Assembly: GCF_029893235.1 (NCBI RefSeq)
Contig: NZ_JARXWE010000004.1
Coordinates: 1-64,000, forward strand
Direction: 5' to 3'
Source of the DNA: Dysgonomonas sp. PH5-45
GTDB lineage: Bacteria > Bacteroidota > Bacteroidia > Bacteroidales > Dysgonomonadaceae
DNA length: 64,000 bases
The notes beneath the pieces were generated by a model, which was not told where the DNA came from, ran no database searches, and saw nothing but the letters and a program-made list of their open reading frames with translations. Positions 33,603-43,408 of this stretch are shown in pieces. The position numbers and the translations under genes were made by a program. Every line of letters begins with the position of its first letter. Position 1 is the first letter of the stretch.

Positions 33603-34529
33603 ATGATAAATCGCGTTCTCATTCGTATTAGAGTTGTCCAAATTTTGTATTCGATAGAATTGAGTCATAACAGGGACTTAAAGATAGCGGAATCGAGTTT
33701 GAACTTCAGCCTTCAGAAATCGTACGATCTGTATTACTACCTACTCTTGCTGATGATAGAGATTACAGACATGTACTCAAAAAAGATTGAACAAGGCAAA
33801 AACAAACTTCTACCCACACAAGAAGAGTTGCATCCCAATACGCGCCTTCTGGATAACAAGTTTATAAACCAACTGAAATCGAATACCCAGTTTAACAATT
33901 ATCTGAAAGAACGCCCTCTGAACTGGAGCGAAAATTCTACATTTGTTCGCAAACTACTGGATACTATCTTATCGTCAAGCCTATATAAGGAATATACTTC
34001 GGATAGTGACACAAGCTACGAAGCCGACCGCACATTCTGGAAAAAAACATTCAAGAAATTCATTACCGAAAACGAAGAGCTGGAAGACCTACTCGAAGAC
34101 GAAAGCCTTTTCTGGAACGACGACATCGAAATTGTTGAATCGTTTGTGCTGAAAACCATTAAGCGGTTTGACGAAAAAAACGGTACTGAACAAGAACTGT
34201 TGCCAATGTACAAGGACGAAGAAGACAAGCTTTTTGCAAAAAAACTGTTGCACGAAACAATGCTCAACTCAACAGAGTACGAGCAAATGATAGCCCAATA
34301 CGCAAAAAACTGGGAGTCGGAGCGCATCGCCCTCATGGATCAGATTGTTATGCAGATTGCTATTTCAGAAATACTGAATTTCCCGAATATCCCTGTCAGT
34401 GTAACGCTCAACGAATACATCAACATAGCCAAGGTTTACAGTACTCAAAAAAGTGCTTCGTTCATAAACGGAATATTGGATACCATCGTTGCCGATTTAA
34501 AGAAAAACAACCGGATAATTAAACAATAA
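33603..34529 (+). CDS. nusB: transcription antitermination protein NusB (long Bacteroidota form)
   Basis: The start ATG at 33603 gives 308 residues, MINRVLIRIRVVQILYS. The N-terminal helices and the C-terminal NusB fold (VMQIAISEILNFPNIPVSVTLNEYINIAKVYSTQKSASFINGIL, seen in pieces) are separated by a long acidic helical insert (about residues 90-200, ENEELEDLLEDESLFWNDD). Canonical NusB is about 140 residues; Bacteroidota forms are known to be about 300. It binds boxA RNA with S10. It leads the nusB-yajC-ybbR-coaE-znuA-znuC series. Confidence 0.9.
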   Translation: MINRVLIRIRVVQILYSIELSHNRDLKIAESSLNFSLQKSYDLYYYLLLLMIEITDMYSKKIEQGKNKLLPTQEELHPNTRLLDNKFINQLKSNTQFNNYLKERPLNWSENSTFVRKLLDTILSSSLYKEYTSDSDTSYEADRTFWKKTFKKFITENEELEDLLEDESLFWNDDIEIVESFVLKTIKRFDEKNGTEQELLPMYKDEEDKLFAKKLLHETMLNSTEYEQMIAQYAKNWESERIALMDQIVMQIAISEILNFPNIPVSVTLNEYINIAKVYSTQKSASFINGILDTIVADLKKNNRIIKQ

Positions 34530-34588
34530 ATAGATAGATTTAACAGATAAAAAGAAAAATACAGAATATATCTCGTACAAAATACTTG

Positions 34589-34596
34589 TATCTTTG
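34589..34596 (+). promoter_or_regulatory. TATCTTTG box before yajC
   Basis: It lies 32 bases upstream of the yajC ATG and indicates a separate promoter within the nusB series. Confidence 0.5.
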
Positions 34597-34627
34597 TATC
34601 AATTAATAAATTAAAATATATAAAATT

Positions 34628-34948
34628 ATGACTCTTTTACTTTTACTTCAGGATGCCGGTGGCGGCTCCAGTATGGTGTCAACCGTAGTTATGATGGTGG
34701 CAATCATTGCTATTTTCTATTTTTTCATGATACGCCCACAGCAAAAAAAACAAAAAGCGATAAACCAAGCCCGCGAAGCCTTGAAGGTTGGCGACAGAAT
34801 TGTTACAGCAGGCGGCTTCCACGGGAAAATACGTGAAATAAAAGATACTACCTTCGTTATAGAAATTGCGGAAGGTGTTAAAGTAAAAGTAGAAAAAACT
34901 TCCGTTCATCCTGCCGGTACTAATACCGAGGAGGCTGCTTCTAAATAA
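34628..34948 (+). CDS. yajC: preprotein translocase subunit YajC
   Basis: The 106-residue product has one membrane helix (VVMMVAIIAIFYFFMIRPQQKKQK, split here as VVMMVAIIAIFYFF then MIRPQQKKQK) and a small cytosolic domain with GDRIVTAGGFHGKIREI and VEKTSVHP. It is an accessory of SecDF; secDF itself is at 43409-46369 in this window. Confidence 0.95.
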   Translation: MTLLLLLQDAGGGSSMVSTVVMMVAIIAIFYFFMIRPQQKKQKAINQAREALKVGDRIVTAGGFHGKIREIKDTTFVIEIAEGVKVKVEKTSVHPAGTNTEEAASK

Positions 34949-35047
34949 TAAGAAGTTTTCCCTCCCCTTGTCGTGTTTGCTTTGTGGAGGAAATGTATCA
35001 CTTTTGGTAAGTAACACGAATAATACTTAATAATATATCCAAGAAAT

Positions 35048-36049
35048 ATGGGTAATATTGGAGATGAAATATTAAAAAAAGTCAGAACATCGTTTGCCAA
35101 GCTAACGTGGAATAAGGTTCTGACTTTTTCTGTGTTCATTATCCTTGCCGCCGTTTTTTGGTTGATGCAGGTCTATCGGGAAACTTTCGAATCAACTATC
35201 AAAATAGCGGTCGAATACAAGAATATACCCGATAGCATAGTTATAGAAAACACACTCCCCGAAAAAGTATCCGTTCGCATAAAAGACAAAGGGATAGCCC
35301 TTTTCCGTTATTTTTTCTCCAGAAACAACGAAGTTGTCACAATTGATGTGGGAGCGCTGCTAAAAAATAAGTCACATACCCTGCAAAGCGCCGTATACGA
35401 AGAACTTCTGCGAGGCAAACTCTTGAAAACGTCAGAAATGATAAGTTACTCTCCCGCACGTATATACATTGAGTTCGATGTGCTGAAAAGTAAGAAAGTC
35501 CCGGTTGTTTTTGATGGTACAATCTCGCTCTCGCCCGGATATTTACTTACCGGAGACATTCTGCTGTATCCCGATTCTGTTACCATATTCGGTCCGGAAG
35601 ATGTTTTAAAGAAAACCAATTTTGCATACACCGTAAACGACACAATCGAGGATTTAAAAACGAGGGAATGTATCCCAACCCGCTTCAGGACGATAAAAAA
35701 TATAAAATATGTTCCCGATAAGGTTGAATTAGAAATCCCTGTCGAAGAATATCTTCAGAAAGACATCACAGCTCCCATAAAATGTGTAAATCTACCTGAA
35801 AATCTGGATATAAGAATGTTTCCTTCTTCCTCCAAAATTTCGTTCTTTGTTGGTCGTTCCAGATACAAGGAAGTCATTACGGAAGACTTCATCATCGAAA
35901 TAGACTACAACGAGCTGATTCATAAAAAAGAAATGAAAGCTCCTTTGCGGTTAACCTCAAGCCCTACCTATGTAAGGAATATATCTTTAAATCCTTCCGA
36001 AATTGAATTTGTTTTTGAAGAAAAAGACAATAAAGTTAAGAAAAAATGA
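35048..36049 (+). CDS. YbbR/CdaR-like domain protein
   Basis: The 333-residue product has an N-terminal membrane helix (VLTFSVFIILAAVFWLMQV) followed by repeated YbbR-type beta domains (YKNIPDSIVIENTLPEKVSVRI, KKVPVVFDGTISLSPGYLL, PDSVTIFGPEDVL, PDKVELEIPVEE). In firmicutes CdaR controls the diadenylate cyclase; in Bacteroidota the role is not established. Its stop overlaps the coaE start by 4 bases (ATGA), so translation is coupled. Confidence 0.8.
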   Translation: MGNIGDEILKKVRTSFAKLTWNKVLTFSVFIILAAVFWLMQVYRETFESTIKIAVEYKNIPDSIVIENTLPEKVSVRIKDKGIALFRYFFSRNNEVVTIDVGALLKNKSHTLQSAVYEELLRGKLLKTSEMISYSPARIYIEFDVLKSKKVPVVFDGTISLSPGYLLTGDILLYPDSVTIFGPEDVLKKTNFAYTVNDTIEDLKTRECIPTRFRTIKNIKYVPDKVELEIPVEEYLQKDITAPIKCVNLPENLDIRMFPSSSKISFFVGRSRYKEVITEDFIIEIDYNELIHKKEMKAPLRLTSSPTYVRNISLNPSEIEFVFEEKDNKVKKK

Positions 36050-36621
36050 AAATCATAGGGATTACCGGAGGTATTGGCAGTGGTAAATCAACAATATCAG
36101 AGCTTCTGAAGCTAATGGGAATCCCTGTTTATATTGCCGACACAGAAAGCAAAAGACTCACCAACACATCGCCTGTAATAAAAGAAAAACTAACCGCCCT
36201 GTTTGGTGAAGACCTATATCCAGATGGTAAGCTCAATAAACCAAAACTGGCATCCATAATATTTACAGACAAAGATAAACTTGAACAGGTAAACAAAATA
36301 ATTCACCCCGAAGTTCGTAACGACTTTCTGAGATGGGTTGACAGGCACAACCACTACCCTATCGTGGCACAAGAGGCTGCAATTCTTTTCGAATCGGGAT
36401 TGAACGAACTAATGGATAAAGTAATTGTAGTTTATGCTCCTCTTGAAACACGGATAGAACGAATCATGCTACGGGACGATGCTCCCCGCACAAAAATACT
36501 GGAAAGAATAAACAGCCAAATGTCGGACGAAGAAAAAATGAAGTTAGCCGATTTTGTTATCTATAACACCGAAAAAGAGTCATTAATAAAACAAACGATA
36601 GCCATCTTGGATGCGCTATAA
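36046..36621 (+). CDS. coaE: dephospho-CoA kinase
   Basis: The 191-residue P-loop kinase (GITGGIGSGKSTISELL) does the last step of coenzyme A synthesis. Family motifs: YIADTESKRL, IIHPEVRNDFLRWV, VAQEAAILFESGL and VVYAPLETRIERIMLRD. Length is normal. The start overlaps the ybbR stop; the next gene follows after 11 bases. Confidence 0.95.
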   Translation: MKIIGITGGIGSGKSTISELLKLMGIPVYIADTESKRLTNTSPVIKEKLTALFGEDLYPDGKLNKPKLASIIFTDKDKLEQVNKIIHPEVRNDFLRWVDRHNHYPIVAQEAAILFESGLNELMDKVIVVYAPLETRIERIMLRDDAPRTKILERINSQMSDEEKMKLADFVIYNTEKESLIKQTIAILDAL

Positions 36622-36632
36622 ACCATATACTT

Positions 36633-37529
36633 ATGTTCAAAAAAACAAGCACATATTTTTTAGTATCAATAGCCTGTTGTATTACTTTGTTTACAGGCTG
36701 TAAACCCGATCTGGAAAGGAAAGAAGTAATATTCGTGTCAATCGAACCCCAAAAGTTTTTCCTTGAAAAGATTGTCAAAAACAATTACGAAATCAAAACT
36801 ATTATCCCCGATGGTTCCAATCCGGAAAGCTACGACCCTGCTCCTGCCCAAATGGTCGATTTGGGGAAGAGTAAATTATACTTCAAAATCGGATATCTGA
36901 ATTTTGAAAATGCTTGGTTGAACAATATACAGAAGAATAACCCATCGCTAAAAATCGTGAATAGTTCCGAAGCGATAGTTCCAATAGTAAGCGAATGTGG
37001 TGGCGGACACGATCACGAACATGAACACAAGCATAGTCACGAAGGCCCCGACCCCCATATCTGGAGTTCGCCGCGAACCGCACGGCAAATGGCTGTAAAT
37101 ATGAAAAACGAAATGATAGAACACGATGCCACCAATAAAGATTTTTACGAAAAAAACTTTCTGGAACTCGACAAAACTATCTCGAAAGTCGATAGCATCT
37201 TTAAAGCGTCTTTGGCTTCAGCGCCATCGCGCTCCTTCGTTATTTACCATCCCGCTTTGTCTTACTTAGCCGAAGAATACAATCTGAAGCAATACAGTAT
37301 AGAACACCAAGGCAAACAACCCAGCCCCATACAACTAAAAGAACTTATAGACTTGGCCAAAGCCGAAAACATAAAAATAGTTTTCGTACAAGCCGAATAC
37401 GACCAGAAGAATGCAGAGGTAATAGCAAAGCAGATAGGCGCCCGGATTGTAACAATCAATCTTATGGGCTATAACTGGGACGAAGAAATGATTAAGATAG
37501 CAAAAGCCCTTGCCCAAAACAATGAATAA
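36633..37529 (+). CDS. znuA: zinc/manganese ABC transporter substrate-binding lipoprotein (ZnuA-like)
   Basis: The 298-residue product has a lipoprotein signal (ITLFTGCKPD). The cluster A-I fold is clear: VSIEPQKFFLEKIV, PDGSNPESYDPAPAQM, a His-rich loop (GHDHEHEHKHSHEG) followed by DPHIWSSPRTARQM, and VIYHPALSYLAEEY. The His-rich loop is typical of zinc-binding ZnuA. The stop overlaps the start of the ATPase gene by 8 bases. Confidence 0.9.
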   Translation: MFKKTSTYFLVSIACCITLFTGCKPDLERKEVIFVSIEPQKFFLEKIVKNNYEIKTIIPDGSNPESYDPAPAQMVDLGKSKLYFKIGYLNFENAWLNNIQKNNPSLKIVNSSEAIVPIVSECGGGHDHEHEHKHSHEGPDPHIWSSPRTARQMAVNMKNEMIEHDATNKDFYEKNFLELDKTISKVDSIFKASLASAPSRSFVIYHPALSYLAEEYNLKQYSIEHQGKQPSPIQLKELIDLAKAENIKIVFVQAEYDQKNAEVIAKQIGARIVTINLMGYNWDEEMIKIAKALAQNNE

Positions 37530-38319
37530 AATCATTGAAATACACGACGTAAGCGTAGGCTACAAAAACAAGCCCGATGTTTTGAAGAATATCAATTTAG
37601 ATGTTTTCCCAAACGACTTCTTGGGCATAATAGGTCCAAACGGTGGAGGCAAAACAACCTTATTGCGCACCATATTGGGAGCCATAAAGCCATCGAAAGG
37701 GAAAATCATTTTTTCAAAAAATGGTAAAACAGTCCGCCAACTGAATATCGGCTACCTGCCTCAAATAAACAAGATAGATAAGAATTTCCCGATTTCCGTT
37801 ATGGAAGTTATTTTATCGGGGTTGACTATTAACCGATCGTTCCTTTCATCCTATACCAAACAGCAGAAAGACCACGCCTCGGATATAGCCTCACAAATGG
37901 GTGTACTCGATCTCCTGCATAGACCTATCGGGCAACTATCGGGCGGACAGTTGCAGCGAACCCTGTTGGGGCGAGCCATTGTTGATAGCCCCGACTTGTT
38001 GATTCTGGACGAGCCAAACTCGTATGTAGACAAGCGTTTCGAATCTAACTTCTACAATATCCTTGAAACAATAAACCAGAATACAAGTATAATCCTTGTT
38101 TCGCACGACATAGGTACAATACTGCCGCTTGTTAAGAACATAGCTTGTGTAAACGAAGGTCTGCATTACCATTCCGGACGAAACATCAGTGCCGAATGGT
38201 TGGAAAGAACATACACATCGTGTCCGATAGAACTCATAACACACGGAAGCTTTCCGCACAGGGTTTTAGATAAACATGAGGGATGCAAATGTTGCGATGA
38301 CGATATAGAATCTCCTTAA
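37522..38319 (+). CDS. znuC: zinc/manganese ABC transporter ATP-binding protein (ZnuC-like)
   Basis: The start is the ATG at 37522 (265 residues), inside the end of znuA. Walker A GPNGGGKTTLLR, signature LSGGQLQRTLLGRAI, Walker B LLILDEPNSYVD and the switch His in ILVSHDIG are all present. The C-terminus ends in a Cys-rich HEGCKCCDDD tail. The expected third gene, a ZnuB-type permease, does not follow: a terminator and opposite-strand genes come next. Confidence 0.9.
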   Translation: MNKIIEIHDVSVGYKNKPDVLKNINLDVFPNDFLGIIGPNGGGKTTLLRTILGAIKPSKGKIIFSKNGKTVRQLNIGYLPQINKIDKNFPISVMEVILSGLTINRSFLSSYTKQQKDHASDIASQMGVLDLLHRPIGQLSGGQLQRTLLGRAIVDSPDLLILDEPNSYVDKRFESNFYNILETINQNTSIILVSHDIGTILPLVKNIACVNEGLHYHSGRNISAEWLERTYTSCPIELITHGSFPHRVLDKHEGCKCCDDDIESP

Positions 38320-38321
38320 AG

Positions 38322-38359
38322 AAAAAACATCTCCCAAGAAAAACCGGGAGATGTTTTTT
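38322..38359. terminator. strong bidirectional terminator
   Basis: A perfect 14-base stem (AAAAAACATCTCCC with GGGAGATGTTTTTT) lies between the convergent znuC and HIT genes and carries T-tracts in both directions. Confidence 0.9.
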
Positions 38360-38386
38360 ATGAGTAAAAATAAAGTTTTTTCCTGT

Positions 38387-38785
38387 TCAGAAATTCAGGC
38401 GTATTTTTTTACAGATTTCCTCAAATTCGCTCTGTTCGAGCTTTAGCTTAGGATTTGCCGGATTCATGTCCGACTCCTCGTTTATAGGAATCAAATGTAT
38501 GTGTGCATGAGGTACCTCCAGCCCTATAACCATAACACCCACCCGTTGGCAGGGTATGGCCTTCTTTATAGCAGCAGCTACACGTTTCGCAAACAGCATC
38601 ATGTCTGATATAGTGGCATCGTCCAAATCGAATATATAATCCGTTTCTTGTTTGGGCACAACCAAGGTATGTCCTTTAGCCATCGGATTTATGTCAAGAA
38701 AAGCATAAAACCGATCGTCTTCCGCTATTTTGTACGAAGGAATTTCGCCTGCTATTATTCTGCTGAAAATTGTAGCCATCTTCAC
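38387..38785 (-). CDS. HIT family protein
   Basis: The 132-residue histidine triad protein has the active-site motif PHAHIHLIP and the N-terminal RIIAGEIPSYKIAEDD. It is related to Hint-type nucleoside phosphoramidases and probably hydrolyses AMP-linked substrates. It follows greA by 8 bases on the same strand. Confidence 0.93.
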   Translation of the reverse strand: MKMATIFSRIIAGEIPSYKIAEDDRFYAFLDINPMAKGHTLVVPKQETDYIFDLDDATISDMMLFAKRVAAAIKKAIPCQRVGVMVIGLEVPHAHIHLIPINEESDMNPANPKLKLEQSEFEEICKKIRLNF

Positions 38786-38793
38786 ACTCTTTT

Positions 38794-39264
38794 TTAGATT
38801 GAGATATCCATAATTTCGAAAGTCATTATTCCCGAAGGAACTTTTATTTCTGCGATATCGCCCACTTTCTTACCCATCAAACCCTGAGCAATAGGCGTAT
38901 TTACAGCTATCTTATTCTCCTTCAGATTAGCTTCGCTTTCGGCAACCAATGTATAAGTCATCTGTTGGTTGTTTTTGGTATTTTTTATCGTTACCTTGTT
39001 GAGTATTTGAACTTTGTCTGTACCTATTGCATCCTCATTGATAAGGCGCGCACTGGCCAATAAACCTTTCAACTGGGCAATTTTAGCTTCAAGGATGCCT
39101 TGTGCTTCTTTAGCTGCGTCATACTCGGCGTTTTCAGACAAATCGCCTTTATCACGGGCTTCGGCTATTTGTTTCGATATAGCGGGTCTCTCGAAGGTTT
39201 CGAGTTGATAAATCTCTTCTTTCAATTTTTTATAACCATCTTCGGTCATGTAGTTAACTGCCAT
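38794..39264 (-). CDS. greA: transcription elongation factor GreA
   Basis: The 156-residue product has the N-terminal coiled coil with acidic tip (ARDKGDLSENAEYDAAKEAQG) and the C-terminal FKBP-like domain (TPIAQGLMGKKVGDIAEIKVPSG). It rescues backtracked RNA polymerase by stimulating transcript cleavage. A TATCTTTG box lies 115 bases upstream (39379-39386). Confidence 0.96.
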   Translation of the reverse strand: MAVNYMTEDGYKKLKEEIYQLETFERPAISKQIAEARDKGDLSENAEYDAAKEAQGILEAKIAQLKGLLASARLINEDAIGTDKVQILNKVTIKNTKNNQQMTYTLVAESEANLKENKIAVNTPIAQGLMGKKVGDIAEIKVPSGIMTFEIMDISI

Positions 39265-39378
39265 AATAATTAATTTATTACGTTACACATTTTTTTTCAA
39301 TTTAAAAATAAAGCAAAAAGAAAAAGAATCCTTGCCGATATAGACCAGAACTCCTTTCCTTTTTTTGATGTATTAAAG

Positions 39379-39386
39379 CAAAGATA
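39379..39386 (-). promoter_or_regulatory. TATCTTTG box for greA
   Basis: A minus-strand TAnnTTTG match in the 167-base gap between the thioredoxin-fold lipoprotein gene and greA. Confidence 0.5.
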
Positions 39387-39431
39387 GGCTAATTTTCTCT
39401 GCTTTGCAACTTTAGCCTGTGTTTTAAAACA

Positions 39432-40598
39432 TTATAATAGTTTGCTTAGTTCCGCATCCATACTTTCGTATTTGATGACGCGTTTCACAATATCGCCGTC
39501 TTTATTAAGGATATATGTTGTAGGCAACGATTGTATATTATATTGTTGCAGCAAGGTTTTTTGTTGGCTGTTATCTGCTTTTACGCATACCCACGGCAGA
39601 TTGGTTGTAGCATTGTTCCAGAGGTGCATTTCTTGGTCGAACGACACCTGATATATTTCTAAGCGCTCCCTGTATTTTCCGTATATCTTGTTCAACAGGG
39701 CGTTATGCGCTGGCGAATATTCCGATTGGTAGGCGGTAAAATCCAAAATAACTACTTTCCCCTTTAGTGACGAAAGTTTAATACTTTGCCCCCGGTTATT
39801 TATCAAATCTATATCCATCACTGTGGAGGCATCCTGAATATCTATATTATTGAGCAGCGATGCACTCTGATTCATGTCACGTTGTGTTTTTATGGCACTT
39901 AAAGTAAAATCGTACAGATGTTTGGTACGAGGACTGTCTTTATATCGAAAATCCCATTGGGTGGCAACAGCCCCGAAGTATTTTGATTCTTTTTTGTCGT
40001 AAGGGTCAAAAATCAGATAATCGCCCACCTTTTGGAATAAAGCATAATAGGCTGCCAAACTTTGCGGTGCTTTTGCAATTATTTTCAGGGCAAGGGCCTT
40101 ATATTCATCAACAGCCACCAATAATTGGTCTGTGTATTCCTGCTCGGTTATCAATTTCGCGCTTAGCTTCGCCGCTAAATCGCCCATCGTTTTAGAAAGT
40201 TTGTATTGTTCTAAAGTAACCATTTTTATATCGGAACATACATCCGAACCTTCTATATTATAATTCTCGGCAAAGCTATTTTTTGAGGCTTGTACAGTTA
40301 TTGTTTCGGTAGAGTCTATTCCCAAATTGATAACTTGCCGGCCTATACGCAGCACATAAAGCTCAGGATATTGCGGGGCATCGCTTTTAAAGCTGAACTT
40401 TCCTTCTTTATCGAGGTGTACGGAATCTAAAAGAATTGTACCGTTAAAATCTCTTTTTTCGAGGTAAAGGGTTGTACTGTCGGCATTTTCTATTATACCC
40501 TCAACCGTAAATTGCGGCTTCTTATTGCACGCCGTGACGGTTATTAACGTCAGCAAAAGAAGAAAAATGCTCTTTACTACGGTTTTCTGTCTGTTCAT
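39432..40598 (-). CDS. DUF4369/thioredoxin-fold lipoprotein lacking CxxC
   Basis: The 388-residue product has a lipoprotein signal (LLTLITVTACNKK). An N-terminal DUF4369-type beta domain follows (about 28-130, FTVEGIIENADSTTLYLEKRD), then a helical region and a TlpA-like thioredoxin domain (about 255-388, LKGKVVILDFTAYQSEYSPAHN, NIQSLPTTYILNKDGDIVKRV). In TlpA the segment after DF is WASWCGPC; here both cysteines are absent (YQSEYSP), so disulfide chemistry is not possible. The cis-Pro region LPTTY is kept. It may bind but not oxidise its client. Confidence 0.82.
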   Translation of the reverse strand: MNRQKTVVKSIFLLLLTLITVTACNKKPQFTVEGIIENADSTTLYLEKRDFNGTILLDSVHLDKEGKFSFKSDAPQYPELYVLRIGRQVINLGIDSTETITVQASKNSFAENYNIEGSDVCSDIKMVTLEQYKLSKTMGDLAAKLSAKLITEQEYTDQLLVAVDEYKALALKIIAKAPQSLAAYYALFQKVGDYLIFDPYDKKESKYFGAVATQWDFRYKDSPRTKHLYDFTLSAIKTQRDMNQSASLLNNIDIQDASTVMDIDLINNRGQSIKLSSLKGKVVILDFTAYQSEYSPAHNALLNKIYGKYRERLEIYQVSFDQEMHLWNNATTNLPWVCVKADNSQQKTLLQQYNIQSLPTTYILNKDGDIVKRVIKYESMDAELSKLL

Positions 40599-40640
40599 AA
40601 TCTTAATATAAAATTGTTTTTTGTTTCTTCATTTTCACTG

Positions 40641-40648
40641 CAAATATA
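40641..40648 (-). promoter_or_regulatory. TATATTTG box for the thioredoxin-fold lipoprotein
   Basis: A minus-strand match 43 bases upstream of its ATG. Confidence 0.45.
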
Positions 40649-40766
40649 CAGAATTATGTTGCGAAATTTTCAGACAAGCCATACAAGACTTTGATATCAA
40701 AACTATTTTAGCCAGCTTTACTTTACTTTCTGTAAAAATCAGTCCGTTAAATTGAAAAGTATTCTT

Positions 40767-40774
40767 TACCTTTG
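40767..40774 (+). promoter_or_regulatory. TACCTTTG box for pnp
   Basis: It lies 30 bases upstream of the pnp ATG. Confidence 0.5.
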
Positions 40775-40803
40775 TTCGAATTTTTAGATGAAAAGAAATA
40801 TTT

Positions 40804-42969
40804 ATGATTAATCCGATTACAAAGAGTATCGATTTAGGTGATGGAAGGACTATCACCATTGAAACCGGAAAATTAGCAAAACAAGCAGACGGATCTGTTA
40901 CCGTAAGAATGGGCGACACTATTCTTTTGGCCACGGTTTGTGCCGCTAAAGACGCTAATCCGGGTGTGGACTTTATGCCACTACAGGTTGAATATAAAGA
41001 GAAATATGCTGCTTTTGGGCGTTTTCCCGGAGGTTTTACTCGCCGCGAAGGACGTGCATCAGATTCTGAGATTCTGACTTGCCGTTTGGTAGACAGGGCT
41101 TTGCGTCCATTATTCCCGGACGATTATCATGCAGAGGTTTTTGTTAACATCCTTATGCTCTCCTCAAACGGTAAGGATATGCCCGATGCTTTGGCAGGGC
41201 TTGCAGCGTCGGCTGCGCTGGCTGTGTCAGACATTCCTTTCAACGGTCCTATATCGGAAGTACGTGTGGCTCGTGTAGATGGTAATTTTGTTGTAAACCC
41301 AACATTCGAAGAGCTTGCAAAAGCCGATATGGACATCATGGTGGGTGCAACAATAGATAATATTATGATGGTTGAAGGCGAAATGCTTGAAGTTTCGGAA
41401 GCGGAAATGCTCGAAGCTATCAAAGTTGCTCACGAAGCCATTAAAGTTCAGTGCCAAGCACAAATAGAACTTATGGAAATATGCGGCACAACCGTAAAAC
41501 GCACATATTGCCACGAAGAGAACGACGAAGACCTACGCAAAGACGTTTGGGCTAAATGCTACGACAAGGCTTATGCTGTGGCAACGGCTTGCAACCCAAA
41601 CAAACATGAGCGTAGCGAAAACTTCGGTGCAGTGCTCGAAGAATATAAATCTAATTTTACGGAAGAAGATCTGGCTGCCAAAGGTGCTTTGATTTCACGC
41701 TACTATCACGATGTAGAAAAGGAAGCCATGCGCCGTTCAATCCTTGACGAAGGGAAACGCTTGGATGGACGTAAAACAACCGAAATCCGCCCTATCTGGA
41801 GCGAGGTTGACTACCTTCCGGGGGCTCATGGTTCGGCTATCTTCACTCGTGGCGAAACCCAGTCTTTAACTACTGTAACATTGGGAACGAAGCTTGACGA
41901 AAAAATCATTGACGATGTTCTGAACTACGGTCGTGGTCGTTTCTTGTTACACTATAACTTCCCTCCATTCTCAACCGGAGATGCCCGCCCACAGAGAGGT
42001 GTTGGCCGCCGTGAGATAGGACACGGGAATTTGGCTTTCCGCGCTTTGAAACCAATGATACCCGAAAATTATCCTTATGTATTGCGGGTTGTGTCTGACA
42101 TTCTGGAATCGAACGGGTCGTCATCAATGGCAACCGTATGTGCCGGAACCTTGGCTCTTATGGATGCAGGGGTACAGATTAAAAAACCTGTTACAGGTAT
42201 CGCAATGGGACTTATTTCGGAAAATAAAGGAAATAATTTTGCAGTTCTTTCCGACATTTTGGGCGATGAAGACCATTTAGGAGATATGGACTTTAAAGTA
42301 TGCGGAACAAAAGACGGTATCACCGCAACCCAGATGGATATAAAGGTAGACGGACTTTCGTATGAAATTCTTGAAAAAGCGTTGAACCAAGCTCGCGAAG
42401 GACGCCTTCATATCATGGGTAAAGTATTGGAAACCCTACCGGAACCAAGACCAGACTTCAAACCAAATGCTCCACGCATCGAAGTTATATTTATTCCTAA
42501 AGACTTTATCGGAGCGGTTATCGGGCCGGGCGGAAAAATCATACAAGGTATGCAGGAAGAAACAGGCGCCGTTATTACTATCGAAGAAATCGACAATCAA
42601 GGCCGTGTTGAAGTTTCTGCTAACAACAAGGAATCTATCGATGCCGCAATGGCTAAGATCAGAGGCATTATTGCTGTTCCCGAAATCGGTGAAGTATATC
42701 ATGCAAAAGTGCGTTCAATCATGCCTTATGGTGCATTCTGCGAATTCCTTCCGGGCAAAGACGGATTGTTGCATATCTCCGAACTTTCGTGGGAACGTGT
42801 TGAAGACATGGAGAAAGCAGGCCTTAAAGAAGGTGATATGATTGACGTTAAACTGGTTGATATTGATGCCAAAACAGGCAAGATAAAACTTTCGGTTAAA
42901 GCCTTATTGCCTCGTCCTCCAAGACCAGACAAACCTGTTGTAAAGAAAGAAGCTAACAAAGAAGATTAA
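40804..42969 (+). CDS. pnp: polynucleotide phosphorylase
   Basis: The 721-residue 3'-5' phosphorolytic exoribonuclease has two RNase PH domains (first about 10-230, [13 protein letters not shown]; second about 320-560, [23 protein letters not shown] in two parts and [13 protein letters not shown]), a helical linker, a KH domain ([18 protein letters not shown]) and an S1 domain ([20 protein letters not shown]). Length and order are standard. It has its own promoter box and terminator. Confidence 0.98.
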   Translation: MINPITKSIDLGDGRTITIETGKLAKQADGSVTVRMGDTILLATVCAAKDANPGVDFMPLQVEYKEKYAAFGRFPGGFTRREGRASDSEILTCRLVDRALRPLFPDDYHAEVFVNILMLSSNGKDMPDALAGLAASAALAVSDIPFNGPISEVRVARVDGNFVVNPTFEELAKADMDIMVGATIDNIMMVEGEMLEVSEAEMLEAIKVAHEAIKVQCQAQIELMEICGTTVKRTYCHEENDEDLRKDVWAKCYDKAYAVATACNPNKHERSENFGAVLEEYKSNFTEEDLAAKGALISRYYHDVEKEAMRRSILDEGKRLDGRKTTEIRPIWSEVDYLPGAHGSAIFTRGETQSLTTVTLGTKLDEKIIDDVLNYGRGRFLLHYNFPPFSTGDARPQRGVGRREIGHGNLAFRALKPMIPENYPYVLRVVSDILESNGSSSMATVCAGTLALMDAGVQIKKPVTGIAMGLISENKGNNFAVLSDILGDEDHLGDMDFKVCGTKDGITATQMDIKVDGLSYEILEKALNQAREGRLHIMGKVLETLPEPRPDFKPNAPRIEVIFIPKDFIGAVIGPGGKIIQGMQEETGAVITIEEIDNQGRVEVSANNKESIDAAMAKIRGIIAVPEIGEVYHAKVRSIMPYGAFCEFLPGKDGLLHISELSWERVEDMEKAGLKEGDMIDVKLVDIDAKTGKIKLSVKALLPRPPRPDKPVVKKEANKED

Positions 42970-43006
42970 AGCAAGACTCTACTTAATAAAGTATAGAAAT
43001 ATTGGA

Positions 43007-43032
43007 AAAGCCGGTGAACATTCACCGGCTTT
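43007..43032 (+). terminator. pnp terminator
   Basis: AAAGCCGGTGAA and TTCACCGGCTTT form a perfect 12-base stem with a 2-base loop (likely opening to 4-6), followed by a weak T-tract. Confidence 0.8.
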
Positions 43033-43341
43033 CGTTATATTATATTGGCGTATTTAGAGTTGTTTAATTCATATAGGGGATTTACACCTCTCTGAACAGT
43101 GTTGAAAAATCCATCAAAAAAGAATGCCTCTATCAAAGTATCAGTACGACAAGTAAATATACCCGTAGTGAATTTAGAAAATAAAAGCTAATTATCTGAG
43201 AAATAAGATATATCCATTTTGTCACCCTGAGTGAAACGAAGGATCTTTAATAAAAAAATACCAACCATTTTTGGCATCGTTACCAAAAACTATCCAAATG
43301 CACTACGGGAATACAATATCATAACAAGGTCTTATAAAAAC

Positions 43342-43378
43342 AATAACTCCCTTTGGACGGTTTCCAAAGGGAGTTATT
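43342..43378 (-). terminator. secDF terminator
   Basis: AATAACTCCCTTTGGA pairs with TCCAAAGGGAGTTATT; on the minus strand it is followed closely by GTTTTTAT. Confidence 0.85.
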
Positions 43379-43408
43379 AGTAATAGTTATATATAAAAGG
43401 TTTATCTT

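Larger units (their letters stand above)
42970..43408. other. intergenic region with two terminators and a repeat fragment
   Basis: Between convergent pnp and secDF lie two terminators (43007-43032 and 43342-43378). Between them is AT-rich sequence without a credible frame, which includes GTCACCCTGAGTGAAACGAAGGATC (43219-43243 region), a fragment like the intergenic repeat at 27803-27955. Confidence 0.6.
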
